Shown here: one piece after another, positions 1-8,315 of the stretch
Layout of the letters: each line of letters opens with the position of its first letter
Numbering within the stretch: the first letter of the stretch is position 1
Assembly (NCBI GenBank): GCA_002705575.1
Contig: PAHI01000042.1
Location: 1-64,000 of the forward strand
DNA length: 64,000 nt
Source: Fidelibacterota bacterium
GTDB lineage: Bacteria; Marinisomatota; Marinisomatia; SCGC-AAA003-L08; GCA-002719095
Direction of reading: 5' to 3'
Program-made: the position numbers and the translations under genes
The notes under the pieces: generated by a model
What the model was told of the DNA's origin: nothing
Database searches by the model: none
Seen by the model: only the letters and a program-made list of their open reading frames with translations

Positions 1-104
1 GAGTTTTGAAAAATAATTAATTGATTGACACCAGTATCCTCAATAACAACATTATACTGATTAGAAAAAGAAACACTTAATAATAAAAATAATGCTTTAA
101 TCAA
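1..104 (-). CDS. 5' end of a secreted protein (runs off the left edge)
   Basis: On the minus strand a GGGAGG ribosome-binding site (plus-strand 113-118) lies 8 nt before a TTG codon at 104..102. It opens a frame without stops to the edge of the window (34 codons). The translation begins M-I-K-A-L-F-L-L-L-S-V-S-F-S-N-Q, a short signal peptide with a hydrophobic core and small residues before the probable cleavage site, followed by polar sequence. The strong ribosome-binding site supports the TTG start, since no ATG occurs nearby in frame. The protein is probably exported. Its family cannot be told from about 20 mature residues. Confidence 0.55.
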   Translation of the reverse strand, partial: MIKALFLLLSVSFSNQYNVVIEDTGVNQLIIFQN

Positions 105-156
105 AATATTTGCCTCCCAACAAATGAAACTTCAATAATATAAGTAAAATTTATAT

Positions 157-186
157 AAAATAGTGTGATGAATTACACTTTATTTT
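157..186 (-). terminator. possible weak terminator hairpin after the GGDEF gene
   Basis: AAAATA-GTGT and its complement with a two-base bulge flank the loop GATGAATT, between the GGDEF stop codon and the left-edge gene. The stem is AT-rich and would be weak. It lies in the right place for a minus-strand terminator, but it could be chance in sequence this AT-rich. Confidence 0.25.
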
Positions 187-232
187 ATACTATTATTAAC
201 TAATAAATTTAAAAAATAACTTTTGAATGAAA

Positions 233-1120
233 TTAGACGGAATTGTCTTTTTTTTGATTATACTTCTCTGTTTTTGTTTTATACATTTGTTTATCAGCCC
301 TGTTTATTACTTGTGATAAGGTTTGATTCTTATTGATATCTTTACTATTAGAAACTCCAATACTAAGAGAAAGCTTAAATAAATTAATATCCCTACTATT
401 AAATAATTTCACACTTTCAATTAGTCTGTTTTTTATTTTTTCTACTATATCTAATCTGTTATCATGAACAAAAACAACAAATTCATCTCCTCCAAAACGT
501 GATATAATATCACCTTCCCTAAAAGATGTCTTTAATATATTCGCCGTTTCTTTAAGAGCAACATCTCCGATATCATGACCATAATCATCGTTAATTTCTT
601 TCATTTTATCAAGATCTATAAACATTACAAAATAATTTTTATCTTCCATTCTTTTTATTGAATCATTTGCTATATTTAAAAACCCCCTCCTATTATATAG
701 ACCTGTAAGATCATCTTCTATTGAATATTCATATAGCTTATTAATCATTTTATTACGCTCAAAAGCATGCATGATAGACCAAACCGCTCTATCAATATCT
801 AAATTATCTAGCAATATGATATCATGAGCATTAGAATGAACAGCATCCATAAGTATTTTTTTAGATGTATTAATTAATAAATACGGAATATTTCGCCTTT
901 TAACAATCTCTTGATCTATAGCATTGTAAGATAAATCATCTAAAATTTCTTCTGATATTAAAGCGACATCAACATCTTTACTCTTATCAATTTGAGAAAT
1001 CAAATCTTTAACACTAGATAAATGAAATGATTTAATATCCATATATGAATTACTCATAAAACCATCATTCATTTTATGAAATATACTCTTTTTTAATGTT
1101 ATAATATATATATTAACCAT
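233..1120 (-). CDS. diguanylate cyclase (GGDEF) with degenerate receiver-like N-terminus
   Basis: This 295-aa protein probably makes cyclic di-GMP from two GTP in the cytoplasm. The C-terminal half is a complete GGDEF domain. DDLTGLYNRRGF is at residues 136-147, the metal-binding stretch FIDLDKMKEIND is near 167-178, and the signature RFGGDEF ends at 214. An intact RxxD inhibitory site (REGD, 201-204) lies five residues before GGDEF, so product inhibition is expected. Residues 1-120 look like a response-regulator receiver fold, but the usual phospho-Asp strand reads DVALISEEI, so phosphorylation control is doubtful. No membrane segment is seen. The gene stands alone, divergent from the DUF3228 gene, with a 147-bp promoter region between them. 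Confidence 0.9.
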   Translation of the reverse strand: MVNIYIITLKKSIFHKMNDGFMSNSYMDIKSFHLSSVKDLISQIDKSKDVDVALISEEILDDLSYNAIDQEIVKRRNIPYLLINTSKKILMDAVHSNAHDIILLDNLDIDRAVWSIMHAFERNKMINKLYEYSIEDDLTGLYNRRGFLNIANDSIKRMEDKNYFVMFIDLDKMKEINDDYGHDIGDVALKETANILKTSFREGDIISRFGGDEFVVFVHDNRLDIVEKIKNRLIESVKLFNSRDINLFKLSLSIGVSNSKDINKNQTLSQVINRADKQMYKTKTEKYNQKKDNSV

Positions 1121-1230
1121 CGGTGTACTTAAAAATTAAAGATTAAACTAATTTAAGTAATTATTGAATTTTTATCAACCATAAGAAATGTAGTTACTTT
1201 AATAAAATATTTTTATAAATCAAATTGAGC

Positions 1231-1249
1231 ACTATAAATTCTTTATAGT
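1231..1249 (+). promoter_or_regulatory. perfect 8-bp inverted repeat upstream of the DUF3228 gene
   Basis: ACTATAAA-TTC-TTTATAGT is a perfect palindrome with a 3-nt spacer, ending 18 nt before the ATG at 1268. It sits in the divergent region shared with the GGDEF gene. It could be an operator, a leader hairpin or chance. Confidence 0.3.
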
Positions 1250-1267
1250 TATTTAATAAGGCTTTAT

Positions 1268-1834
1268 ATGGAAACTATTGGTATAAGTAAATTTTTAAAA
1301 GATCAAATCAAAAAAAAAGGTAACAACTGGGCTTCAGATTCAACATTAAAAAAACTATTAAAAACGGCTCAGCACAAACTAAATAATAAAGAATATATAA
1401 ACGGATATCGTGATGGAGTTATTATAATTGAAATACATGATGTAGATATTTGCAAAAAAATTAATTGTCCTATTGTTAAAATATCAGATAAAACAATGCT
1501 GAAATGCATAGTATCAAGAAGGAGAGCCTGGGAAGATAGTTATTTACAAATAAAAGCTATCAATGAAAAAAATCTATCAACAGGAAAAATAGAACTTATT
1601 TTGTATAGAAAAGACGTTTTGAAAGAAAGTAATGAACAGGCTACTGATATGGATTGGGATCTTATCGCTGTACATTCAATTCCTAAGGGAATAAAAAAAC
1701 TTCCTATGAAGCCTGAAACAATGATGCGTAATCAACTCCAATTAAAGGGAGGTACAAAAGGCTACTACTCATCTGAAGAATGGGCAGAATCAGTCCATTT
1801 TTGGCAAAAACACAGTACTTCAGATGACTATTAA
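1268..1834 (+). CDS. DUF3228 family protein
   Basis: This 188-aa soluble protein matches my memory of the DUF3228 family over its whole length. Landmarks are GYRDGVIIIEI (about 46-56), the ARR-like segment SRRRAWED, the strand IELILYRKDVL, WDLIAVHSIP, and the conserved tail MKPETMMRNQLQLKGGT followed by YSSEEWAESVHFW. The function of DUF3228 is unknown to me. There is no signal peptide or membrane segment. The ATG follows AAGG with good spacing. It is one of the few plus-strand genes here, and its stop overlaps the stop of the convergent gene at 1831 by 4 bp, so no independent terminator fits between them. Confidence 0.75.
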   Translation: METIGISKFLKDQIKKKGNNWASDSTLKKLLKTAQHKLNNKEYINGYRDGVIIIEIHDVDICKKINCPIVKISDKTMLKCIVSRRRAWEDSYLQIKAINEKNLSTGKIELILYRKDVLKESNEQATDMDWDLIAVHSIPKGIKKLPMKPETMMRNQLQLKGGTKGYYSSEEWAESVHFWQKHSTSDDY

Positions 1835-2181
1835 TTATCACTGGCCGTACTTACTGTTGGCACAGGTATACTTTTAGGTAATCTTTTAATATTTATCTCT
1901 TTATAAGAACTAATTAATGATCCGTTTATACTATACTCTCTATTTGTTTTATTTTTATCACTGTACTTAACATTCCAGCAATCTTCATCTTTACTCTCAG
2001 ATATTTTTTCAGTATAATGATAATGATCTATACTACAACTTAAAGGACAAGAATACTTACTATTTTTAGAAAACTGAACCTTTAAAGTTTCTCCTTTTTC
2101 ATTTACCATTTCATATTTTTTAACTTTAACGTTTTCAATATGAAAACCTATAATAAATGCAGCTATCAATGATACTAGCAT
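1831..2181 (-). CDS. small membrane-anchored or secreted protein, unknown
   Basis: 116 aa. Residues 1-13 (MLVSLIAAFIIGF) form one hydrophobic segment that may be a signal anchor. The rest is polar, with KYSCPLSCSIDHYHY, a Cys/His-rich patch that might bind metal or form disulfides outside the membrane. An excellent ribosome-binding site (AGGAGG) lies 6 nt before the ATG, so the gene is probably real. It lies 18 bp downstream of the gene at 2200..2484 and is likely co-transcribed with it. I do not recognise the family. Confidence 0.6.
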   Translation of the reverse strand: MLVSLIAAFIIGFHIENVKVKKYEMVNEKGETLKVQFSKNSKYSCPLSCSIDHYHYTEKISESKDEDCWNVKYSDKNKTNREYSINGSLISSYKEINIKRLPKSIPVPTVSTASDN

Positions 2182-2199
2182 AATTTTACCTCCTTTTTT

Positions 2200-2484
2200 T
2201 TAAGCGCTAACATAATTCTTATAAGCATATAAGAATTGATTAAGGGTTAAATAACAATGATCTCCAAGTTTATGGTATATAACATCTGTATCTTTAAAAC
2301 CAGAATCATGTATTAGAATAAATTCCATCAAAATTGATCCATCCTTGTACCCTACCTTTCTAAATCTATATTTACCAGTACCGCACTCTGTATTAATAAC
2401 TAACATTGGCTTTTGAGCACAAAGAGCATTTATACAATCTGTAGTATTAATTAATTCACTATATTGTTGTTTATTTAATTCCAT
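2200..2484 (-). CDS. small conserved-looking protein, unknown function
   Basis: 94 aa, soluble, without signal peptide. The start is supported by AAGGAG 6 nt upstream. The sequence has a beta-rich middle (MLVINTECGTGKYRFRKVGYKDGSI is not a true P-loop) and a helical tail LTLNQFLYAYKNYV. It shares a transcript with the membrane-anchored protein downstream. I recognise no domain. It might instead be a lineage-specific regulatory or accessory protein. Confidence 0.55.
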   Translation of the reverse strand: MELNKQQYSELINTTDCINALCAQKPMLVINTECGTGKYRFRKVGYKDGSILMEFILIHDSGFKDTDVIYHKLGDHCYLTLNQFLYAYKNYVSA

Positions 2485-2691
2485 TTTTTTCTCCTTTTTA
2501 ATTTTGTTTCTAAATTATTTTAAAGAATTTTCAAATAGCATTAAGTGACCTAGCACACTCAATTTAAAAACTGTGACAAGCATTACATTTTTTGCAAATA
2601 AAACAATAAAGTGAGGTAGCGCAATAATTAGATAAATAGAATACCATAATATTCCATATACTTATTTAAAACTAATCTAAAGAGGTGAATT

Positions 2692-2892
2692 ATGAGCACA
2701 GAAAAAAAATCTATTAACTTAGGAATTGTTGTATGGCTAAATTTAATAATTGGGATATACAATATGTATACTTACCAACAAGACAATACCATACTTAATT
2801 TATTTATAGGGGCAATCAATATAGGAGTCTGGGTTTTTTTAAGAAACAACAGCCTAAGGATTGCCTATTTAAAAGGAAGACTAAATCGATAA
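2692..2892 (+). CDS. small membrane protein, unknown
   Basis: 66 aa with two predicted transmembrane helices (about 10-27 and 35-50) joined by a short loop containing YQQDN, and a basic C-terminus (KGRLNR), so the tail is probably cytoplasmic. The start is supported by AAAGAGG 7 nt before the ATG. The last 12 bp overlap the 3' end of the convergent hydrolase gene. The 207-bp region upstream is divergent with 2200..2484 and probably holds both promoters. No family is recognised. Confidence 0.5.
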   Translation: MSTEKKSINLGIVVWLNLIIGIYNMYTYQQDNTILNLFIGAINIGVWVFLRNNSLRIAYLKGRLNR

Positions 2893-4251
2893 AACTAAAT
2901 TGACAATAAGTATGACATCAATAATATCAATACTATTGTCATTATTGATATCTACAAGATTGCGTTGGACTGAATCTAATTCTTGAATTTGAACAATATA
3001 ATTAACTGTTATAATAATATCGCTAATATTGACTAAAGAATCAAAATTAGCATCACCTACAGTAAACAACTGAGTATTTTTTAATTCATCTATCCAATAA
3101 TACGCAGATCTAACAATATCTATAGCTGCAGAAGAATGAGGTCCAAAATCTGATAAAAAAATTGTTACATTCTCAGCTCCATTTTGTATAAAATAATCAT
3201 ATGCCTTTTGAGAGTTCTCAACGGGAACGAGCTCATCCTGAGTAGAATGTATAAATCTTGTAGGGCTCACAGGCTTCCAATCATATAAATCGTTCTCTCT
3301 AAGTTTTTGTCTCAAAGGATGGTTTTCATCAGATATTATATCACTAACAAATTCTGGTTTAAAAATTTCTAAAGGAACTGAAGGGATTTGAGCATTAATA
3401 GTCCCTCCACTATTTTGCCCATCAAACAATGGTAATACAGATTGAGCATACTCAGGTAAGAAATAGTCGCTCACATCACCTTCTAAAACATCATATGTAT
3501 CCTCATAAGCCAAAATAACGTAAGGGAGATAGAAACCTTCTCCATACTCTTCACCTGATACCATAACATCAAACATTATTCCTGACATATCGTATGCACC
3601 TGCAAGCAAAGTAGATCCAGATATATTAAAATCATCTGAATAAGTCTCCTCAATCATCTTCTGGGCTGCGGCTGTAACATATCCACCTTCAGAGTAACCC
3701 GATAAAAATAACTGGTCATTAAGATATATATCTTTCATAGCACATAGCTGTTTAGAAGCAAAAAGCATATCTACTACAGCATTAGCACTTGGAATATTAA
3801 TTTGATATGGATGAAAAAGCTCTGAAACCCCCAATCCGAGAAAATCAGGCAAAGCACTAACATACCCAGTTGATCCTAGCCATATTGTTAATATATCAAG
3901 AGCACCTGTTTGAGAAGGAACACTATCTCTATCTATTTGAGTTCCATGATGCCAAGATAAAAGAGGTAATGTCTCCATTTGATTAATCGGAATAATTAAT
4001 GCACCAGATGCTATAGTTGGCTCACCGAATTGATCTATAGTTTCATAAGTAATACTATACATCTGAATTCCATATTTACAATCAGGAGCAGATGTCCCTG
4101 AAATCCCTGATAGAAGTGAATTTAAAACACCTTGAGCAGTATCAACAGACATCTCATCTGTCATGGTATAATCAATCAAATCTCCTCTATCAGCTAAAAG
4201 AACTGCTAGAAATATTGAAAAAACCACCAACATATTAGCTATTTTCTTCAT
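2881..4251 (-). CDS. secreted alpha/beta hydrolase (secretory-lipase-like) with C-terminal dockerin
   Basis: 456 aa. Residues 1-20 are a signal peptide. The hydrolase domain (about 40-395) has the nucleophile elbow GYSEGG with Ser187, a probable acid Asp339 (HSTQDELVP) and His372 (GPHSS), and it resembles secretory lipases and large esterases. Residues 399-456 form a type-I dockerin with two calcium loops, D400-x-N-x-D-x7-D411 and D434-x-N-x-D-x7-D445, each followed by a helix. Dockerins dock enzymes to cohesin domains, and a cohesin-like surface protein is encoded at 20482..21210. The ATG overlaps the stop of the crotonase gene (ATGA), so it is the last gene of the acyl-CoA operon. The substrate is unknown. 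Confidence 0.8.
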   Translation of the reverse strand: MKKIANMLVVFSIFLAVLLADRGDLIDYTMTDEMSVDTAQGVLNSLLSGISGTSAPDCKYGIQMYSITYETIDQFGEPTIASGALIIPINQMETLPLLSWHHGTQIDRDSVPSQTGALDILTIWLGSTGYVSALPDFLGLGVSELFHPYQINIPSANAVVDMLFASKQLCAMKDIYLNDQLFLSGYSEGGYVTAAAQKMIEETYSDDFNISGSTLLAGAYDMSGIMFDVMVSGEEYGEGFYLPYVILAYEDTYDVLEGDVSDYFLPEYAQSVLPLFDGQNSGGTINAQIPSVPLEIFKPEFVSDIISDENHPLRQKLRENDLYDWKPVSPTRFIHSTQDELVPVENSQKAYDYFIQNGAENVTIFLSDFGPHSSAAIDIVRSAYYWIDELKNTQLFTVGDANFDSLVNISDIIITVNYIVQIQELDSVQRNLVDINNDNSIDIIDVILIVNLVLSI

Positions 4252-4991
4252 TTATATTTTCCTAAAATTTGTTTTCTAATTTCACTATCAAATGTTTTTG
4301 CATACATCTTTTTCTCAAAAAATAAACCTTTATCTAAATAGTCATTTAAAGAATAATTTAAACTCTTCTTAGATAATGCAACAGCCATTTTACAATTTTT
4401 TATTATTTTTTTAGCCATTCTCTGAATATAATCATCCATTTCTTTCTCATTGCTAAACACTTTATCTAAAATCCCATCGCTGTATGCTTTTTCTGCTAAA
4501 AATTTATCAGCTGTAAATATCCATTCTTTTGATTTACTTAGTCCTATCAAATAAGGCAACCTCTGTGTCCCACCTGCTCCAGGAATAATCCCAATCCCAA
4601 CTTCAGGAAAACCTAAAACAGTTTCCTTTGTTGCAAACCTAAAATCACAAGCCAAAGAAAGCTCTAACCCTCCACCTAACACAAAACCATGCATCCTAGC
4701 AAAAGTAGGGCAGTGAACATTTTGGAGTATTTCAAAAAGATCCGAATATTTTTTTATAGTATCTAAGGTTTCAGACCTACTCATTTTTGTTCTTTCTTTT
4801 AAATCTGCACCTGCACAAAATCCTTTACCTGAAGAACTAATAATTAAAACCTTAACTTTTTTACTTAAGCTACATAAAAAATCGCTCAAAGAATCAATCA
4901 ATCTTAGAGAAAGAGCATTAACAGGAGGATTATTTATCTCTAAAAAACCAATGCCATTTTCTTTAATCTCTATTTCTACAATACTTTTCAT
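4248..4991 (-). CDS. enoyl-CoA hydratase/isomerase family protein
   Basis: Crotonase-fold enzyme of 247 aa, probably adding water to an enoyl-CoA such as 3-methylglutaconyl-CoA, given its neighbours. The oxyanion-hole segment FCAGADLKER, the GGGLELSLACD block and FPEVGIGIIPGAGGTQR are all present, with both glutamates used by hydratases. The frame is open upstream to 5066, but that would overlap the AtuA-like small gene by more than 70 bp. The ATG at 4991 begins MKSIVEIEI, the normal crotonase start, and lies 1 nt after the stop of the preceding gene. The exact substrate cannot be told from sequence. Confidence 0.85.
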   Translation of the reverse strand: MKSIVEIEIKENGIGFLEINNPPVNALSLRLIDSLSDFLCSLSKKVKVLIISSSGKGFCAGADLKERTKMSRSETLDTIKKYSDLFEILQNVHCPTFARMHGFVLGGGLELSLACDFRFATKETVLGFPEVGIGIIPGAGGTQRLPYLIGLSKSKEWIFTADKFLAEKAYSDGILDKVFSNEKEMDDYIQRMAKKIIKNCKMAVALSKKSLNYSLNDYLDKGLFFEKKMYAKTFDSEIRKQILGKYK

Positions 4992-4992
4992 T

Positions 4993-5325
4993 TTAAAGTA
5001 ATTCTGAAGGAACCTCAATATCCATACGAAGGAAAGCTTGACCATGTGTTTTTCCTTGTGCGTCATTCAACAATGATTCACTGCCTCCTCCGTCCAAACT
5101 ATCATAAAGCATATAATTAATTGCATTAAGGTTTTTTAATAAGTATCGCTTAACTCCTCCTTTTGCTATCTCTGAAAAATACTCAGCAACAATCTCCTCT
5201 GTTAAGTAGTCTACGCCCCAATTATAAAGCTTATCACTAATAAAAATAAGACCTACATTAGAGGCAGAACCTTTATCTCCAGAACGAGCATAAGCTATGT
5301 CTTTAAGTTTAATTTTTTTTATCAA
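4993..5325 (-). CDS. AtuA-like ferredoxin-fold small protein
   Basis: 110 aa. It corresponds to the C-terminal domain found fused to AtuA (DUF1446) proteins in other bacteria: it opens KLKDIAYARSGDKGSASNVGLIF, and YARSGDKG is the family hallmark. Here the domain is a separate gene overlapping the AtuA body gene by 4 bp, so the two products very likely form one complex. The function is unproven. In Pseudomonas the atu operon degrades acyclic terpenes such as citronellol, but close relatives also accompany branched-chain acyl-CoA carboxylases. Confidence 0.8.
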   Translation of the reverse strand: MIKKIKLKDIAYARSGDKGSASNVGLIFISDKLYNWGVDYLTEEIVAEYFSEIAKGGVKRYLLKNLNAINYMLYDSLDGGGSESLLNDAQGKTHGQAFLRMDIEVPSELL

Positions 5326-6674
5326 AATATATTTACCTTGGTATTAATTAATTTTTTATTAATCAGAGTTGGCCAATATGCTATTACCTCTTGAGCTTTT
5401 GGCCTACCACCAGAAAATCCAGTCACACCTGGTGGGCCATTCGTAATTAATGGAGCTAATTCCTGACCAAATCTATTAACTTTTTCTTTATCTTTATCCA
5501 TTACAGACAATCTTACAACAACCTCAGACGGCTCATCAGATAACATACCTATATTTTTATGGCACGAATCATACCCAATAAACTCAACATTCTTTTTATC
5601 ATATACATTTCCCCTTTTAGATAACCTGCCCCAAACAAGTTCGCTTATTAATCGTGCTTTTTCAATTGAATTTGGACCAGAAACAGTTAATTGACCAACA
5701 GCCTTATAAGCTTTAAGGTAATTAATTGATACCTTAAAAGTATCTGTAGGTATTTTTCCTTTAACTCCATCTACAAGAACTTTATTGCCCCCTAAATCTT
5801 TAATTTTTATCGTTGTAAAGTCAACCACAACATCAGGAGAAATATAATTTTCAGGATCCCCCAGCTCATATAATATCTGTTCACTTACAGTATATTTGTT
5901 AATTAATCCTCCAAATTTTTCATCTTTTTTAACAATAAATTCACCATTTGAAGTAATTTCAACTATAGGATAACCAATATTTTCTAAATCCTTAACGCTT
6001 TCCCATCCACTAAAATTCCCACCAGTACACTGAGCCCCACATTCGATAATATGCCCTGCAACAGTACCGCTAGCGAGCAAATCATAATCATCTCTTTTCC
6101 AGCCAAACTCATAAATACAAGGACCTAAAACAAGACCTGGGTCAGACACTCTTCCTGTTAAAACTATATCAGCGCCTAAATCAAGAGCTTCTGAAATATT
6201 AAATGAGTCAATATATACGTTAGCAGAGCAAACATCCTTAATAACTTCATTAATATTTAATCCATTATCTAAATTTTCAAAAGATACACCCTTTTTAAGA
6301 AACTCACCTAATTTGCCTAAAATATCATCACCACTAATTACAGCTACTTTAATATCTACATTTAATTGTTCAGATAGCTCTAGAATAGACTTTTTACACT
6401 CTTCTGGATTAACACCTCCTGCATTAGTTATAACCTTAATACCTTTTGATTTTATCTGAAAAAGGGACTCTTTTAAAAAGCCAATAAAATCTTTAGCATA
6501 CCCTGCTTTAGGATTTTTATTTTTCTGTTTCTGCATTATAGAAAGTGTAACTTCTGCCAGATAATCCATGGTCAAATAATCAATTTCACAAGAATTAACT
6601 AAGTCGATAGGAGCTTGAGATGAGTCTCCCCAAAAACCTTGTCCGTTTGCTATTTTAATTGCATTTTTTAACAT
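5322..6674 (-). CDS. AtuA family (DUF1446) protein
   Basis: 450 aa, soluble. Family landmarks include the N-terminal IANGQGFWGDSSQAP, DLVNSCEIDYLTMDYLAE (a site resembling a nucleotide or substrate pocket), GADIVLTGRVSDPGLVLGP, and the C-terminal GPPGVTGFSGGRPKAQEV. AtuA is required for terpenoid acid breakdown in Pseudomonas, but its reaction is unknown. Here it sits directly after an acyl-CoA carboxylase beta subunit (7-bp overlap) and before its own split-off C-terminal domain. The arrangement suggests it acts on the carboxylase product or forms a complex with the crotonase. The alternative reading is a leucine-type branched-chain pathway rather than terpenes. Confidence 0.85.
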   Translation of the reverse strand: MLKNAIKIANGQGFWGDSSQAPIDLVNSCEIDYLTMDYLAEVTLSIMQKQKNKNPKAGYAKDFIGFLKESLFQIKSKGIKVITNAGGVNPEECKKSILELSEQLNVDIKVAVISGDDILGKLGEFLKKGVSFENLDNGLNINEVIKDVCSANVYIDSFNISEALDLGADIVLTGRVSDPGLVLGPCIYEFGWKRDDYDLLASGTVAGHIIECGAQCTGGNFSGWESVKDLENIGYPIVEITSNGEFIVKKDEKFGGLINKYTVSEQILYELGDPENYISPDVVVDFTTIKIKDLGGNKVLVDGVKGKIPTDTFKVSINYLKAYKAVGQLTVSGPNSIEKARLISELVWGRLSKRGNVYDKKNVEFIGYDSCHKNIGMLSDEPSEVVVRLSVMDKDKEKVNRFGQELAPLITNGPPGVTGFSGGRPKAQEVIAYWPTLINKKLINTKVNIF

Positions 6675-8314
6675 TGAAAAACACTAAATCTAGGAGCAGG
6701 TAATTTAGATTGATTGTTAATTATTTCTAAGCTTCTTATTAAAACTTCTCTACTATTGTCAGGATGTATAATTTCATCAACCCACATTCTAGCTGCGCCA
6801 TATTCAGCTTTTGTTTGTTTGTTGTAATTTAATTTTATTTCATTATAGATTCTATCTTTTTCCGCATCATCAATATCACTCATTTTTGAGATTTTAATTT
6901 GGGCAAGAGTTTTTGCGGCTTGCTCTCCTCCCATCACAGCTAATTTGGCACAAGGCCAAGAATACATAAACCTAGGTTCATAAGCTCTCCCAGACATAGC
7001 ATAATTACCTGCTCCATAACTACCTCCAATTAACAATGAGATTTTGGGAACTATCGAGTTTGATACAGCATTAACCATTTTAGCACCATCTTTAGCTATT
7101 CCTCCCCATTCAGAATCTTTTCCAACCATAAAACCATTTACATCATGTATAAAAATAATAGGAACTTTATCTTGGTTGCAATTCATTATAAATCGAGCAC
7201 CTTTATCTGCAGATTCAGAATAGACGACTCCTCCTAGCTGCATACCTCCATTTTGATTTCTAATTACTAATCTTTGGTTAGCCACAATTCCTACATTATA
7301 CCCTCCAATTCTTGCGCTACCACATAAAAGAGTCTTACCATAATCTTTTTTAAACTCATAAAATTGACTACCATCGACTAATCTTGAAATAACTTCACGC
7401 ATATCATATTGACCTGGATTATTTGGATTAAAAAGCTTATTTAAATCCTTAATATCATAGTCAGGCTCTACAACCGGATTTTTATTGAACATCTTCCTAT
7501 TATCATGGTTAATATTACCAATCATGTCTTTTATGCAGTCTAAAGCATCAATATCATCTTTAGCCCTATAGTCAGCTGTACCACTTATTGAGGTGTGAGT
7601 ATGAGCACCACCTAACTCTTCTTGGCTTATATCTTGGCCTATAGCTGCTTTTACAAGAGCAGGTCCTGCCAAAAACATACTTGCACCTTCAACAATAATA
7701 TACTTATCAGACATTACAGGCAAATAAGCTCCTCCAGCTATACATGGACCCATAACAGCAGAAATCTGAGGAACACCATAGCTAGACAATTTTGCATTAT
7801 TATAAAATATGCGACCAAAATGAGCTTCATCAGGAAAAACCTGGTCCTGAAGAGGTAGAAAAACTCCTGCTGAATCAACTAAATAAATCACTGGAATATT
7901 ATTCTCTAATGCTATTTTTTGAGCTCTTAACGTCTTTTTAAGAGTTATTTCAAAATATGCCCCTGCTTTAACTGTAGCATCATTTGCTATAACCATACAA
8001 TCAAACCCAGAGACTTTAACAATAGACGTAATAACGCCTCCTGCTGCAGGACTTCCGTAATCATCATACATCTCATATCCTGCAAATAAACCTAATTCAA
8101 ATGAAGAAGTATTACTATCTTTAAGATAATCTATTCGTTCTCTAGCAGTAAGCCTTCCCTTATTATGCTGCTTATCAATAGCTACACTACCTCCACACAT
8201 CAATATTTTATTTACTTTTTCATTATAATCTGAAATCATTTTAGAAAAGTTGTTAATATTAGATTCAATATCTACATTAAGCCATTTTTTTATATCTGAT
8301 CCAATTTTAACCAT
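6668..8314 (-). CDS. acyl-CoA carboxylase beta subunit (methylcrotonyl/geranyl-CoA type carboxyltransferase)
   Basis: 548 aa, the carboxyltransferase of a biotin-dependent acyl-CoA carboxylase, moving carboxyl from carboxybiotin to an enoyl-CoA. Seen are CGGSVAIDKQHNKGRLTARERI (40-61), the first crotonase-like domain with GPCIAGGAYLPVMSD (189-203), GGAHTH (235-240), and the second domain with GGSYGAGNYAMSGRAYEPRF. These are typical of the MccB/AtuC/LiuB clade rather than AccD. No biotin carboxylase or biotin carrier subunit is in the window, so the partner must be elsewhere. It lies 1 nt after accA and overlaps atuA, in one operon. The substrate choice (3-methylcrotonyl- or geranyl-CoA) is inference. 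Confidence 0.9.
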   Translation of the reverse strand: MVKIGSDIKKWLNVDIESNINNFSKMISDYNEKVNKILMCGGSVAIDKQHNKGRLTARERIDYLKDSNTSSFELGLFAGYEMYDDYGSPAAGGVITSIVKVSGFDCMVIANDATVKAGAYFEITLKKTLRAQKIALENNIPVIYLVDSAGVFLPLQDQVFPDEAHFGRIFYNNAKLSSYGVPQISAVMGPCIAGGAYLPVMSDKYIIVEGASMFLAGPALVKAAIGQDISQEELGGAHTHTSISGTADYRAKDDIDALDCIKDMIGNINHDNRKMFNKNPVVEPDYDIKDLNKLFNPNNPGQYDMREVISRLVDGSQFYEFKKDYGKTLLCGSARIGGYNVGIVANQRLVIRNQNGGMQLGGVVYSESADKGARFIMNCNQDKVPIIFIHDVNGFMVGKDSEWGGIAKDGAKMVNAVSNSIVPKISLLIGGSYGAGNYAMSGRAYEPRFMYSWPCAKLAVMGGEQAAKTLAQIKISKMSDIDDAEKDRIYNEIKLNYNKQTKAEYGAARMWVDEIIHPDNSREVLIRSLEIINNQSKLPAPRFSVFQC

Positions 8315-8315
8315 A

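Noticed and set aside
4992..5066. Longer N-terminus for the crotonase at 4248..4991
   Set aside because: The 25 extra residues would overlap the AtuA-like gene by over 70 bp and do not match crotonases. The ATG at 4991 gives the family start.
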